Shown here one piece after another: positions 1 through 9,933 of a DNA stretch of 64,000 nucleotides (positions are counted from its first letter, which is position 1; every line of letters begins with the position of its first letter). The DNA lies in the NCBI RefSeq assembly GCF_001540865.1, contig NC_033635.1:9861565-9925564 (forward strand), read 5' to 3'. The notes beneath the pieces are model-generated. The model saw only the letters and a list, made by a program, of their open reading frames with translations, had not been told where the DNA came from and did not search any database. The stretch is from Ananas comosus. Lineage: Eukaryota; Streptophyta; Magnoliopsida; Poales; Bromeliaceae. Position numbers and translations under genes: made by a program.

Positions 1-234
1 ACATTATTTTCACTTTTGTATTTTGTCGACTACTTTTACATACTTTCTGAAAATCACAAAGAAAAAAGAAAACAAAAAGATAAAAATGATCATTTTATTG
101 TTTTATTGGTTAAGCGTAAAGATCATTTTTTAATAATCATATCGTTTTGTTATAGTCACGAACTATATAGAAATATATGTGACAGATCATAAGTATTAAA
201 GTATTAAAAAACAACTTAAACTGTATTTTTATCT
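1..234. other. AT-rich non-coding stretch
   Basis: No ORF, RNA gene or bounded repeat is supported here. The sequence is AT-rich with short homopolymers. Confidence 0.5.
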
Positions 235-680
235 ATTAATTTATATGAATTCTCAATATTTTTTTACCACGTGGTAAATTTTTCTTCACCTTTACCACCA
301 TATGATTCTTCACCTTAAATTTTTAATTAACGTATCTAATTAATACATCTAAAATAGCCTACTACTAAACTTCCAATTAATGTATTTAAATTCTCTATTA
401 AATTTTTAATTAACTTATCTAATTAATACATCTAAAATGACCTACTATTAAACTTCCAATTAATGTATTTAAATAATTCCACTATCATTTATAATTCTCA
501 CTTTTTTCTTTCTAATTAATTTATTGCGGTCCTTCACTTAATCCATTTAAACAGTCCGCCATCATTTACAATCCTCACCTCTTCATCTTCATCTTTTCTT
601 CTAAACCATCGCCTTCCTCCCTTCCTCCCTCTCTCTCACTAATACGCGCTTGCCTCCTCTCTTCGGAGATACAAGAAAAT
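235..680 (+). repeat. Dispersed repeat copy, related in inverted orientation to 38640-39235
   Basis: Landmarks here (TTTTTTACCACGTGGTAAA, repeated CCAATTAATG, a CT-rich end) appear in the same order on the opposite strand at 38640-39235. Inside lies a direct tandem repeat of period 83 (317-399 and 400-473), with units starting AAATTTTTAATTAAC. The two copies are clearly diverged, so this is an old interspersed repeat of unknown class. No coding potential was recognised. Confidence 0.5.
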
Positions 681-2338
681 ATTTGATGTTTTTTTTATTA
701 TTAATTATTTCTATAGTTTCTATCCGCTGTGAAGCACGAGTTCTTCACTAATAATAATTATTGGAGGACTTTTTCAATTCTGTATCGTCTCATCTTGTTT
801 AAATAAACTTTCGCTTTTGGGCGATTTTTCTCAGAAAAAAAAAAAAACTTAAAGTAGGCCAGTCACTAATTTGAAGAAAATTGCTTTTTACCTATTCCAA
901 ATCGATCTTATATTGGATCAAAACTTTGTAACAATTTTTCACTTTTTCTCTAATTATATGAATGTGATTTTTGAATTCTCCAAAAATGCGTTTGCACGAG
1001 TTCTAATTTCAAGCAACAAGCACTTGTGCTATTTAGTAATATAATATATATTTTACTATTTTAATTTCTCTATTTGCTATCATGGGATTTCACATTCATA
1101 TCCCTATTGTGCCCACAAATTCTCATAATAAATTCATATTAATAATACTAAGACATGATTAGACACATAACAAGAAAATAAAGCTCCAAATTAATTATTA
1201 AAGAGTTTGTTACACTGTAGAATCGCATTCGAAAATATTGAGGAGGTGATTTATTGTATTGAACTAACATGGGCCTAATTATTTGGAACCATGCTTTATT
1301 TGCAATAAAAATAAAGAGGATCAAGTAGAAGTTTTTATGATTTAACGACGGTATCTATTTTTGAAACATTGGTCGGGAAAAGAGTTATATCTATATCTAT
1401 ATCTATACTCTATATATTATTTCTTATAGAGTTTGTTACGTAGTAATTAATTCCCCCCTTCCTTGTCCTTTTCACTCCCTGATGCTTCGCCTTCCCACCT
1501 CATCTGTACCTAATGTCTCGTCTTTCCACCTGCCCACTTTCTAGTTAATATATTCAATGATCTATTTTTATCTAAACAAATTACTTAAAAAAAAGAGTAA
1601 AATAAGATCTCTTCATACTCATTTTTATCACTTTTTTTTTTTTCTTTTTGCCTTTTCTTGGTGCACAAGAAGGGTTCAATTTTTATATTTTTCTTAATTT
1701 TTTTCTATTGTTTAAATTGTGTGCAGATTGAAATTAGGGTTCCAAGGATTGCGGCGGCGTGGCAAGGTGAAGTGAAATGGATTTGGAGTTGACGAGGCGA
1801 AAGAAGCGGTGGGTGCGGGGGGATCTGTATGGCATCGACGTAGCCGTTATCAAGGAAAAGCTCGACGCCAACAATGGTAGTGGAGGCGACGCGGAGAATG
1901 TGAATAGAGTAGTAACGATCTATTACTGCTTCTTTCATTATTGTTATATATAATTTATTTACTGTTGTAATTTTTGCTACATTTGTATATATCTGTTTTA
2001 TATTTTTTATTTATATCTGTTGATATCTCATGACAAATAAAAAAATTTTAAAATTTTAACTTTGTCGATCTTTTATCTTTTATAGCATTAGCCCGCCGCA
2101 ATACGTGGTTAACTTCACTAGTTAATAATAATGTCTCACTAAAATTCTAGTCCTTAGGCATTAGAATTCTTTAGCTTGAACTACAAATTAATTTTGCTTT
2201 AATGGCCTTACCTCCCTAAATGTTTAAATATTATTGTTTGTTTTAATTTCTTGGACTTAATTAGATAGTTGTATATGTACAAATTAACTTATTGTTACCA
2301 TCTTATAATATTGTGAGATTTTGCATGTAGTAGAATTA
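681..2338. other. Non-coding interval with a weak GC-rich exon-like island at about 1727-1938
   Basis: Most of this interval is AT-rich and empty. Around 1719-1938 composition shifts: a pyrimidine tract and TGTGCAG are followed by a GC-rich stretch with an ATG at 1777 that stays open for about 58 codons on the plus strand, and an overlapping open frame on the minus strand. Neither translation resembles a family I recognise. It could be a captured gene fragment. I see no supporting second exon. Confidence 0.25.
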
Positions 2339-2563
2339 GGGCCTGTTTGGATACTTATTTTTTTGGAGTAAAGTATAACTATGCTATGGGTGTAGGAAAA
2401 AGATCCTAAGAGGTGTTTCGATACTTCAAAAACACCCTAACAAAATAGGGTATAGTTAAACTATACCCTAAAAAATAGGGTAAAAGTAAAATTTAATATC
2501 TTCTCTGGAAAAAAAAATACTCCATTTTCGGGCCGCCACCCCACTCGCCCGACTTCCTCTCGC

Positions 2564-3080
2564 GTGTCTCTCTCCCTCCCGTTGCCCTCTCCACAGCTTC
2601 CTCCCTTCGCTGCTGCCGCTCTCACCTCAGTCGCCGCCGCCGCCGTGGATCTCGGCCACCGCCGCGGCCATACTCATCTCGCGGGCTACCGCACACATCT
2701 CGCGCTGCCACCGCCGCAGTCACGATCACCTCGGCCGCCGCCGCCACTGCACTAACCTCGGCCGCCATTTTCTCGCCTCGATCTTCTCTCGCCCCTCGCC
2801 TTGCGATGGCCAGAGAAGGGCAGCCCCATTTCCCTCCTCCAACAGGTAACAAAAAAAATGATCTGATTTTTTTTTCTTTTTTTTTTTTCAATAGGTTAGA
2901 TTTTGATTGATTCATCATTTTTTTAATTTTCGCAAGTTTTATAGGTCTTCTTCTTCTTCTTCTTCTTCTAATTTTGTTCAATAGGGCATCCCTCTTCTAA
3001 TTTATAGGTTTTCTATTTTTTTTTTTTTTAACAGGTCTTCTTCTTCTTATTTTTGTTTTTCAATAGGGCATCCCTTCTTC
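2564..3080. repeat. GC-rich CCG and CTT simple-repeat zone
   Basis: Runs of CCGCCG (about 2632-2750) and CTTCTT (about 2946-2970, 3035-3090) make low-complexity open frames on both strands. These frames are compositional and not convincing proteins. The zone lies inside the Harbinger-like relict and may be its old 5' leader. Confidence 0.5.
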
Positions 3081-3273
3081 TTCTTCTTGTAATTTTGTTA
3101 TTTTTTACAATATTTTCATATAATCTGATTTTATTTGTTTTGATTTTATTGATGACATTCTCTGATTATCATCAGTAAATTCTTCTTCAAAAAAAATGTA
3201 CAGGGATCCTCAGTTCAAGAATATAAAGTATTAGTGTAACTGTGTCAAACACTTTTTGAGATGTTTACATGAG

Positions 3274-3733
3274 TAGGGATGTCAACGGGTCGGGTTTGGG
3301 TCGGATTTTTAAAAATTCGAACCCGAACTCGAAAACCATATTAAAACCCGTACTCGGACCTGAATCCGGCGGGTTTTAAAAATCCATACCCATATCCGTA
3401 CCCGACCAAAAACCCGAAACCCGAACCCGGACTCGGACCCGGCCGGTTTTAAAAATCCATATCATTGAATAAAGATCTAAGGAATAAAAATTATTAAATA
3501 TTTTATATATTATATTAATAAATAAAAATAAAGTATGTATATATATAATTTATTCGGTTCGAGTTCGGGTTCGGATCGGGTAAATACAAAATCCGTATCT
3601 GTATCCATATCCGTCGGGTTTATATTTTCTATACCCATAACCGAATCCATACCTGTTTAGCTCGGATAAACCCGCTCCGTTCGGGTTCGGATTCGGATAA
3701 TATTTCGGGTATCTATACCCATTGACATCCCTA
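3274..3733. mobile_element. Non-autonomous hAT element with perfect 8-bp target-site duplication
   Basis: The element starts TAGGGATGTCAA and ends TTGACATCCCTA, giving 12-bp perfect terminal inverted repeats. It is flanked by identical 8-bp duplications TACATGAG at 3266-3273 and 3734-3741. The interior consists of CCCGAACCC-like direct and inverted repeats and has no transposase. The 8-bp duplication and the terminus place it in the hAT superfamily. The open frame at 3550-3738 is a by-product of these repeats. Confidence 0.9.
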
Positions 3734-3931
3734 TACATGAGTAAGGTAACTGTGGAAGAATATAAAGTTTCTATTCTACTGATTAGCTTTGAGTAACACT
3801 GAAGAAAAGGTGTGAGAAAATCAGATAAGATGATTCGGACATGTTTAATGTAATGATTGAGAATATGTCTGAAGTTTTTGTTGAAAAGTAGAAATGGTAA
3901 GTGAAGTTATAAGACTTCTTGGTTTCGGTCA

Positions 3932-4174
3932 ATGTCGAGGAGAAAGGATAAGGCAGTGAGTATTAAATTTTTTCATTCCAATTATACAGTAGAACAAATG
4001 AAAGATCAAGAGCAACAATTGAAAAAGCAATTTAAAGTTGTGAAAAGATTACTAGAGATGAGTGGCTTTGGTTGGGACGGAGATAAAAAAATGGTTTCTG
4101 CTTACTGTTTCACTACTATGTTGGAAACGCTCATGTACGGTATAATTACTTGTATTTTTAAACAAGATAAATAA
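3932..4174 (+). pseudogene. Fragment of a Myb/SANT-like (transposon-associated) protein
   Basis: The 80-codon frame contains QFKVVKRLLEMSGFGWDGDK followed by KMVSA. This resembles the C-terminal part of the plant Myb/SANT-like domain, typically KKQYxAVKxMLxxSGFGWDxxxKMV. That domain occurs in proteins encoded by PIF/Harbinger transposons and in domesticated relatives. The usual N-terminal tryptophan-rich part and downstream region are missing, so I read it as a relict. Homology rests on pattern recognition alone. Confidence 0.5.
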
Positions 4175-4465
4175 AAACATGACTACCTGCCCTTCCACGT
4201 TGACATATTTCGTATATGAAATAAGTCTTTTATCCTTCAAGCATTTGACCAGCGCTTTGAAGATCTCTTTTGCATTGTTCATCATGGTCTTCAAGAACTT
4301 CTTAAACATACATTGGTGGTTTTGTACATTATATTTCATTGTAAAATTTTTATGCTTTTTTTAAAAAAAAGTTTCCAAAGTTGTAGATATATATATAGGC
4401 CAGTAGTTGAACTATATATACAATTTCTAGTTTTAATCACAAAAGTCTCCTTTGCCGTTTAGGCC

Positions 4466-4752
4466 ACGTCTCATACTTTCTACACTTTGTCACTATTTCA
4501 GATAGAATAAAAGGAATAATTGGCCAATTATGCCGTAAAAGTTTACTAAAACAAAGTTGGCATATATATCACATTTTGCACATCCCAATATTTTATTAAC
4601 TATTGATGGTTTATTGAATAATTTTTGTTTAATTTTATATGATTTTAGTGTATCAGCTATAATTGACTTCATCTTTGAATTTGTTACCACAAAGTTGTAC
4701 AGATGAATTCAATTATTATCTCAAAATTTTGGACTTAATTACTTGAAATAAT
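4466..4752. repeat. Duplicated block, first copy (second at 8544-8833)
   Basis: The block begins ACGTCTCATACTTTCTACAC and ends ACTTGAAATAAT. It recurs almost unchanged at 8544-8833, 4,078 bp downstream in the same orientation. The first copy stops exactly at the N at 4753, whereas the second continues into unrelated sequence. It marks the left end of two tandemly placed copies of one locus. No coding function is seen. Confidence 0.85.
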
Positions 4753-4753
4753 N

Positions 4754-5095
4754 CGTGAAAAAATGAAATCATGGGACACCAAATTTCACATAATTCAATC
4801 ATGGAACACCAAGCGTGAAAGAGTGAAATCATGGGACACTAAAACGTGAAAGAGTGAAATCATGGTACACCAAATTTTTGGTGTCCTATGATTGAACTAT
4901 ATTTTTATTTTGGTGTCCTATGATTGAACTACGTTTTTATTTTGATATCTCATGATTGAACTATGTGAAATTTGGTGTCCCATGATTTCATTCTTTTACG
5001 CTTTTTGATGTCCCATGATTGAACTATGTAAAATTTGGTGTCTTATGATTTTACTTTTTCAGGCTTTAGTGTCCCTCCCAAAAGCTTCAAAAGGG
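4754..5095. repeat. Mirrored part of the AACCACAGGG foldback element
   Basis: Reversed without complement, this reads as the left half and centre of the foldback element found intact at 11990-12425, up to the base equivalent to 12330. In the window it looks like a separate foldback family with GGTGTCCC motifs. That appearance is caused by the reversal. Confidence 0.85.
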
Positions 5096-5816
5096 ATAAT
5101 AAATTGTAGATTAGCCTCATTCTCCAAGACTTAAGTTTAGTGAAGTCTGAAGATCATATTAGCTAAAGAAAGATAAATCAAATTAAGGTGTACTACCCAC
5201 ATAGTTTTTTAGAGCTCAAATGCACTCGCTCTCAGAATTGTTTTTTTAAGCCAAGCTCAGTACTGTCAGAGGATTGTATTAATTAAAGAAGGTTAAATCA
5301 GAACTCAGATTTGTTAGGCCTCTGGTTTACACTATCTTTCAAAATTTATTTTTTAAGTTTTTCAGAGACTCAAGCTCAGTACTCAGTGTAGTTCAAGGAT
5401 CGTATTAACTAAATAAAGGTAAATTAAGTTCAGCAGCTGCAATTTGTGAAAAAATGGTAAAATTTAAAAATTTCTTTAAAACAAAGCGTAATAAATTGTA
5501 ATAGTTACATATTAATTATAGTTAGATATAACAAAAATTGACAAATAGGGTAGTTTAAATTATACATTTTTCAAATAAATTATACTATCTCAAGAACTAC
5601 TAGTGAGGTAAAACTTTTTCTGTTTTAGTTCCCTTTGTAAAAGAATTACTTTACCATAAAAGAAAAAGGTCATGGTCTTTGTCAACGTACGTCTCGGATT
5701 GGGTGTAATTTATAAAGTTTTAGGTAGTCGTAGTCTTATAAGTGAATCGTTCCTCGTAGAATGGATTTCGTAAGGATGAATTAACATATGTAATTATATC
5801 CAAATCATACTAATTC

Positions 5817-7139
5817 ACAGCGCGGGGCCTAATGTGCAAAAGGCCAATGCAGCTGTTTAAGCGGCATATGTTTTTTAAAAAAGGACATATGCTTTGCTGT
5901 CGACATGGACATTTGGTATGTTATGATGTTTGTCATCATATCTCGATGATCTCATTTGTCTTCAATTTGTTTGCCTCAAGGTATATATATCAGGTTATTG
6001 TTTTTTTATGTCTCGATGAGCGTGACCGCTCAATTCATATGATACATGTACTTGGATTTTGTTTTGTAGATGAACGTCATCCCCGTGGAGATCGAGCCGT
6101 GCAGACCATCCCGATATTGAGCGCTGCGGGAACGGAGCTAGGACTAGACGCTGTCGTCGTCGGCTGCTGCTACCGAGACGTTTTTATCCCCCATTGTTGT
6201 CTCGCACTCTTGATGACATTTTTGTCCATCAGGAGTCACCCACGGCGGGAGTTGTTGAAGCCAGGTGGGTGATTCAGATGTCTTCCCTCATTTATATCAT
6301 CATTTACGTTCTTATTTTAGATGGCGATACCTAGTGATGTGATAGTACGAAATGTGATTGGTTGACATCTTTTACAGTTTAGACTGGGTTAGGTTAGCCC
6401 TGACATTCGAATGGGCAGGGACCCTGACACTTGTGTGGGCAGGGACGGGTCAACACTGATAGGTCGATGGAGGTGTGATGATCAGGCACCTCTCGTTCAA
6501 GTTGGCCGTACTCGCTGTGGTTGCGCTTTCGTGTCGTGGCCAGAGGCCTCACCGTGAGCACCCTCGATGGGTTGGTTCATACGTCATATAGAGACAGCTC
6601 GAGTTAGTCCGAAAGTTTTCGGTTTCAGTTTATTGGCTGAGTTTGACCAGATTGTTGTTTGTCCATTGCACGGGAGCCGTGTTAGGCTGCGGTTTATCCG
6701 CTATGCCCAGGTGGCAGTTGGGGCTGCCGTGGGTTGTTAGGTCTTGTCGAACTTGCGATGACATTTTTGTGTGAGCCGTAGGGTCGTGCTCGCATCGACT
6801 TTAGATTTGATAGACCCTATGAGTGATACTCCTATGACGTTGTCATATTTAATTATGTTGCCGGGGATCCCGATTTAGTCCATCAAATGTACACGGCTAG
6901 CAATAGCGCAAAAGAGGATTCAGTTTAGGTTCAGGTTGTACATATAAATCCCAAATGATTAGTACAAGAGTTTAGCCTAAAGTAATTCTATATTAGCTGC
7001 TTTAACTCGATGTGTACTATATGTTTTGACTTTTAGTATGTACAACTGATAATGCTATGAATCCTTATTTGGCTACATTGGGTGGAACGCTCGATTAGGG
7101 TCCGTCACTCCTTCAGGGCTTCGTTTCCTGTGATGTTAT
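5817..7139. mobile_element. Mirrored 3' portion of a long solo LTR
   Basis: Read backwards without complement, this is the 3' part of the LTR whose 5' part lies at 9020-11296. It ends GGGGCGCGACA, followed by CTTAA. The same five bases CTTAA precede the LTR start TGTGAGATCC at 9020, so both ends carry a 5-bp target-site duplication typical of LTR retrotransposons. The portion 5817 to about 6380 is absent from the normal copy, where the N at 11297 stands in its place. Confidence 0.85.
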
Positions 7140-7642
7140 TTTTGCGAGATATCGCTGTGAAAATTTACATCCATGTACAGTTTTTTCACGACGATCGATT
7201 TTAATGGCTGTGAAAATTTTTCACAACGATATACACCCCAGCGATCCATATATCACTGTCAATTTCTCACAGCGATATTGGATTTTCTCACGACGATTAA
7301 ATGGTTATGAATAAATTCGTAAATCGTTGGCGGCTTTGAGATAGAGCAACCGACGCCACCGCCTCCTCCTGCTGTCATTTCCGAGAAGCAAATCTTAAAG
7401 TCACTTAACTCACTTCTCTCTTCTTTTCTACCATTAACTAAAAAGAAAAAAAAAGAAAAGACAAACATTAGCCCGGTTTATCTGAGTCACACCACCCAAC
7501 TCATCTCATTAGAAAATAAAAACCAATCTAACCTGAAGTATAAATCCGTAATCATCTACACAAAAATTCAAAATCGTATTTACTCTATGAATGAATTTTC
7601 ACAGGGTTTATACACAGGGATATTAGATTAAGACAACATCAC
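7140..7642. mobile_element. Mirrored non-autonomous CACTA element
   Basis: Read backwards without complement, the element runs from CACTACAACAG to TTGTAGTG and matches the CACTA copy at 9934-10528 apart from the 80-bp duplication there. On the LTR side it has the same TCC flank as the normal copy. On the other side it abuts CTA and the leader of the ubiquitin-like gene instead of the LTR, so there is no target-site duplication. The join may be an assembly chimera through a repeated CACTA copy. Confidence 0.8.
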
Positions 7643-8022
7643 ATCCTTCGAAAGCCTCTCTCTTTATTGTCACTCATTTCATTTGCGGAGAGAAGCACCC
7701 CGGGTTAATGTGTTTTACACTCTAGGCATACTGGTTAAAGAGCCTTGCAGTGTTGATAAGAAGAAGAAAGAGTGATTCAGGAGAATAGAGACATTTAGGA
7801 GGGAGAAGAGCGATAAAAAAAAGGACACAGAGAGAGAGGGAGAGGGAGAGAGAGAGAGCCTCAACGACACCGGACACTATGAACTCAGCGACATTAACTA
7901 GATATTAATCCATGATTGATAATAATAATCTCACTAAATGTTACAAACGTACACTTGTAGTACTATAACGTTAACGACAATGAATTAACCAAATCAATAT
8001 GTATGTATATCCTTGCGACGTC
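7643..8022. promoter_or_regulatory. Mirrored leader of the ubiquitin-like gene
   Basis: Complementing this interval base by base, without reversing, gives CT-rich sequence (about 7760-7870) typical of plant 5' leaders. It then gives an AT-rich stretch ending in CGCTGCAG immediately before the ATG at 8023. CTGCAG followed by ATGG fits a 3' splice site of a 5'-UTR intron. This is inference from composition; no transcript evidence is available. Confidence 0.4.
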
Positions 8023-8340
8023 TACCGCCTTAGACATCATTTCGACGGTCCGAGACAGCAGTACCCTGGTCTTAAGCGGTCACTCTACCTCTAGTGCCAC
8101 GTCAGCCTGGTATGGCCGTTGATGCAAGAGGATCACATGCCGGTATTGTGATAACTCCTACACGACCAGCTCTAAGAGCCGGCGGCGTCCCGTCCCGTTC
8201 ACGGTTTCGGCGCCGAAAAGAAGTTACTGGATCTCAACGTCCTCGTCTTTTGGGACCGTCTGACGCCTTAGTTTGGGCCGAGGCACGACGTGGACTTCAC
8301 GTGCGTCGCCCACAACCGTGTTTGACTACTCATACTAATT
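8023..8340. CDS. Hidden ORF: ubiquitin-like-domain protein, 105 aa, in the mirrored segment
   Basis: The ORF appears only when the window is complemented base by base and read left to right, equivalent to restoring the string-reversed segment and reading its minus strand. From ATG (8023-8025) to TAA (8338-8340) it is 106 codons without a break. Residues about 22-93 look like a ubiquitin fold: MEITVQ opens it, RLFFNDLELQEQKTLADCGI and then KPGSVLHLKC align with the RLIF...LED..TL.DYNI....LHL region of ubiquitin. The C-terminus is QTDEYD, with no di-glycine, so it would not be a conjugated modifier. It may instead be a small UBL scaffold or adaptor, or the last exon of a longer protein. In the restored locus it lies just upstream of a CACTA element. 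Neither conventional strand applies, hence the dot. Confidence 0.7.
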
Positions 8341-8472
8341 CATTGAAATAAAACCAATACTAAAATCCGGGCCTAAATTTCTAGAATGGATTCTTACCTT
8401 CAAGTAAGAACAATTAAAATGACACTCGTAGTACAAACTTAAGTTTCATCGAAAAATATGAGAGGAAAGGCT

Positions 8473-8543
8473 AAAAACCACAGGGTACTAACTTGATACA
8501 CTTTAAACCACACGGTACTAAAGTGAGAAAAAAATAATTGGCA
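8473..8543. repeat. Right end of the first-copy AACCACAGGG foldback element
   Basis: Normal-orientation sequence AAAAACCACAGGGTAC onward matches 12332-12391 of the intact element. It is the direct continuation of the mirrored segment once that is string-reversed. It stops at ATAATTGGC, where the second copy of the duplicated block begins. Confidence 0.8.
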
Positions 8544-8833
8544 ACGTCTCATACTTTCTACACTTTGTCACTATTTCAGATAGAATAAAAGGAATAATTG
8601 GCGAATTATGCCGTAAAAGTTTACTAAAACAATTTGGCATATATATCACATTTTGCACATCCCAATATTTTATTAACTATTGATGGTTTATATATTGAAT
8701 AATTTTGTTAAATTTTATATGATTTTAATGTATCAAGCTATAATTGACTTCATCTTTGAATTTGTTACCACAAAGTTGTACAGATGAATTCAATTATTAT
8801 CTCAAAATTTTGGACTTAATTACTTGAAATAAT
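8544..8833. repeat. Duplicated block, second copy
   Basis: Near-identical to 4466-4752, with small indels near the centre (an extra TATAT). It continues without an N into 8834-9019, an AT-rich stretch with no recognised feature that ends in the CTTAA preceding the LTR. Confidence 0.85.
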
Positions 8834-9182
8834 TGTAAATTAAGCGCAGGAACTATCAACTGATGCAATTTAAAATGCAGGAGGGTAATTGAGATAGTTT
8901 TTTGTTTTTTGTTTTTAATTAAGCTTAATTTTTATATGCTTATAATTTATTTATTTTTTTAACTATTCTTGCTCTCACTTTTGCGCAACAAATTTTGATT
9001 GATTAATTAGTATGCTTAATGTGAGATCCTTGGTGTTCGGCTGTGGAGGTTTGTCGACAGCCATGGAGAGTGTCGGGACAAGTCCGAGTCGCGTTGGCGT
9101 GAAATAGACGCAAAACGGACTCTCTGCGACGCGAGTGTAACATTTGGCGAGAAAATCTGCAAAATAGCAGTTTTTCTGCTTG

Positions 9183-9290
9183 CTGTACCGGTACAGCCAG
9201 CGAGGTGTGCCGGTACACTTCATCAGGCTACGCGCGGATTGCTCTCGGGTTAGCCTCTGTACCGGTACACCGGCCCGTGTACCGGTACAC
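9183..9290. promoter_or_regulatory. Two pairs of ACCGGT palindromes in LTR-1
   Basis: Four copies of a palindrome occur: CTGTACCGGTACAG (9183-9196), GTGTGCCGGTACAC (9205-9218), TGTACCGGTACA (9258-9269) and GTGTACCGGTACAC (9277-9290). Within pairs the cores are 22 and 20 bp apart. The array ends 66 bp upstream of the TATA-like CTATTTAG. Such dyads suit dimeric DNA-binding proteins, which is inference. Confidence 0.75.
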
Positions 9291-9933
9291 CAGGGTAGGT
9301 AGAGGTGCATTTCAGTCTTTTCGAGCCTCGTTTGTGTCACCAGCTCTCACTCTCTCTATTTAGCCTTGTGTGGAGAGAGAGAGAGAGAGTTCCTTTGCTT
9401 CTTCTTCCTCTGTCTCACTCTCAAACCGATTGTAGGCTAGGGAGGAGCTCGGTTGGAGCTTTCGTCGCCGACGTCGCGCCGCGGAGCCGTTCGGGGATAC
9501 GGTTGCCGCCGTTGCATCGCAAGGAGGCCGGGCGAGGGTGCGTTTTCGCCGTTCTCGACGCCGCATAGAAGTTCGATTAACCTTTGAGGTGAGTGTTCCG
9601 TTGCAATTGCTTCAAGTACTTCAAGCATCATCAAATTCGAGTTATGTGTTGTTTCGCAGAATTTCGTCGTCGACCGTCAGCGTTTTGATTCGTACTCGAC
9701 GTAGGACTGTCGGATTTTGACGAGATTTGGTTCGTTGGATTCGAGACTTCGAGAGGAATCCATGAAGCCCTTATTTACTGGATTTGGTGAAGGTTTGTTG
9801 GGTCGGAATTATAGTCTTCTCTACTGCTGTTTTGAGGCAGATTTGATGCTTATTGCCGGATTCTACGTGTAGAGTTGTCGGGAGCTTGACTTCGGGCCTT
9901 TGGAGGTTTTCGGTTGATCCAGCCGGGTGTTCC

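Larger units (their letters stand above)
2339..4370 (+). mobile_element. Relict of a PIF/Harbinger-like DNA transposon
   Basis: At 2339 the sequence reads GGGCCTGTTTGG directly after TTA, the usual terminus and target-site triplet of PIF/Harbinger and Tourist elements. A CCG- and CTT-rich leader-like zone (about 2530-3080) follows, then a fragment of a Myb/SANT-like protein (3932-4174), a partner protein commonly carried by these elements. A hAT element (3274-3733) has inserted into it. I found no matching right terminus, so the downstream limit is a guess. Confidence 0.35.
4754..8472. other. Segment written in reverse without complement (mirror segment)
   Basis: Read as a plain reversed string, this interval matches window sequence in normal orientation. 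For example 6489-6508 is the exact letter reversal of 11150-11169, and 5771-5786 of 11298-11313. Position 4754 pairs with 12330 and 5786 with 11298 at constant sum, so no net indels occur there. After reversal, its last bases (AAGTGC) run straight into 8473 (AAAAACCACAGG), as in the intact element at 12325-12340. The mirrored content, from high to low coordinate, is: ubiquitin-like gene, CACTA element, long LTR, unique flank, foldback element. Normal six-frame ORFs in this interval are meaningless. Most probably this is an assembly or file-handling error; its boundary is an N on the left only. Confidence 0.93.

Noticed and set aside
2564..2981. Proline-, alanine- and arginine-rich ORFs on both strands
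   Set aside because: They follow from CCG and CTT simple repeats, with no domain or codon signal.
5096..5430. Apparent irregular tandem repeats of about 120 bp and a GGTGTCCCATGATT foldback family at 4754-5095
   Set aside because: Both are the letter-reversed images of 11640-12330. They do not exist as separate repeats.
5832..8351. ORFs at 5832-6272, 7259-7468 and 8094-8351 as normal-strand genes
   Set aside because: They lie in the mirrored segment, where neither strand as written is real DNA. The real ORF is seen only after restoration.
9305..9720. Several overlapping ORFs downstream of the palindrome array in LTR-1
   Set aside because: Open frames on both strands in GC-rich LTR leader sequence; no match to gag or any family recognised.
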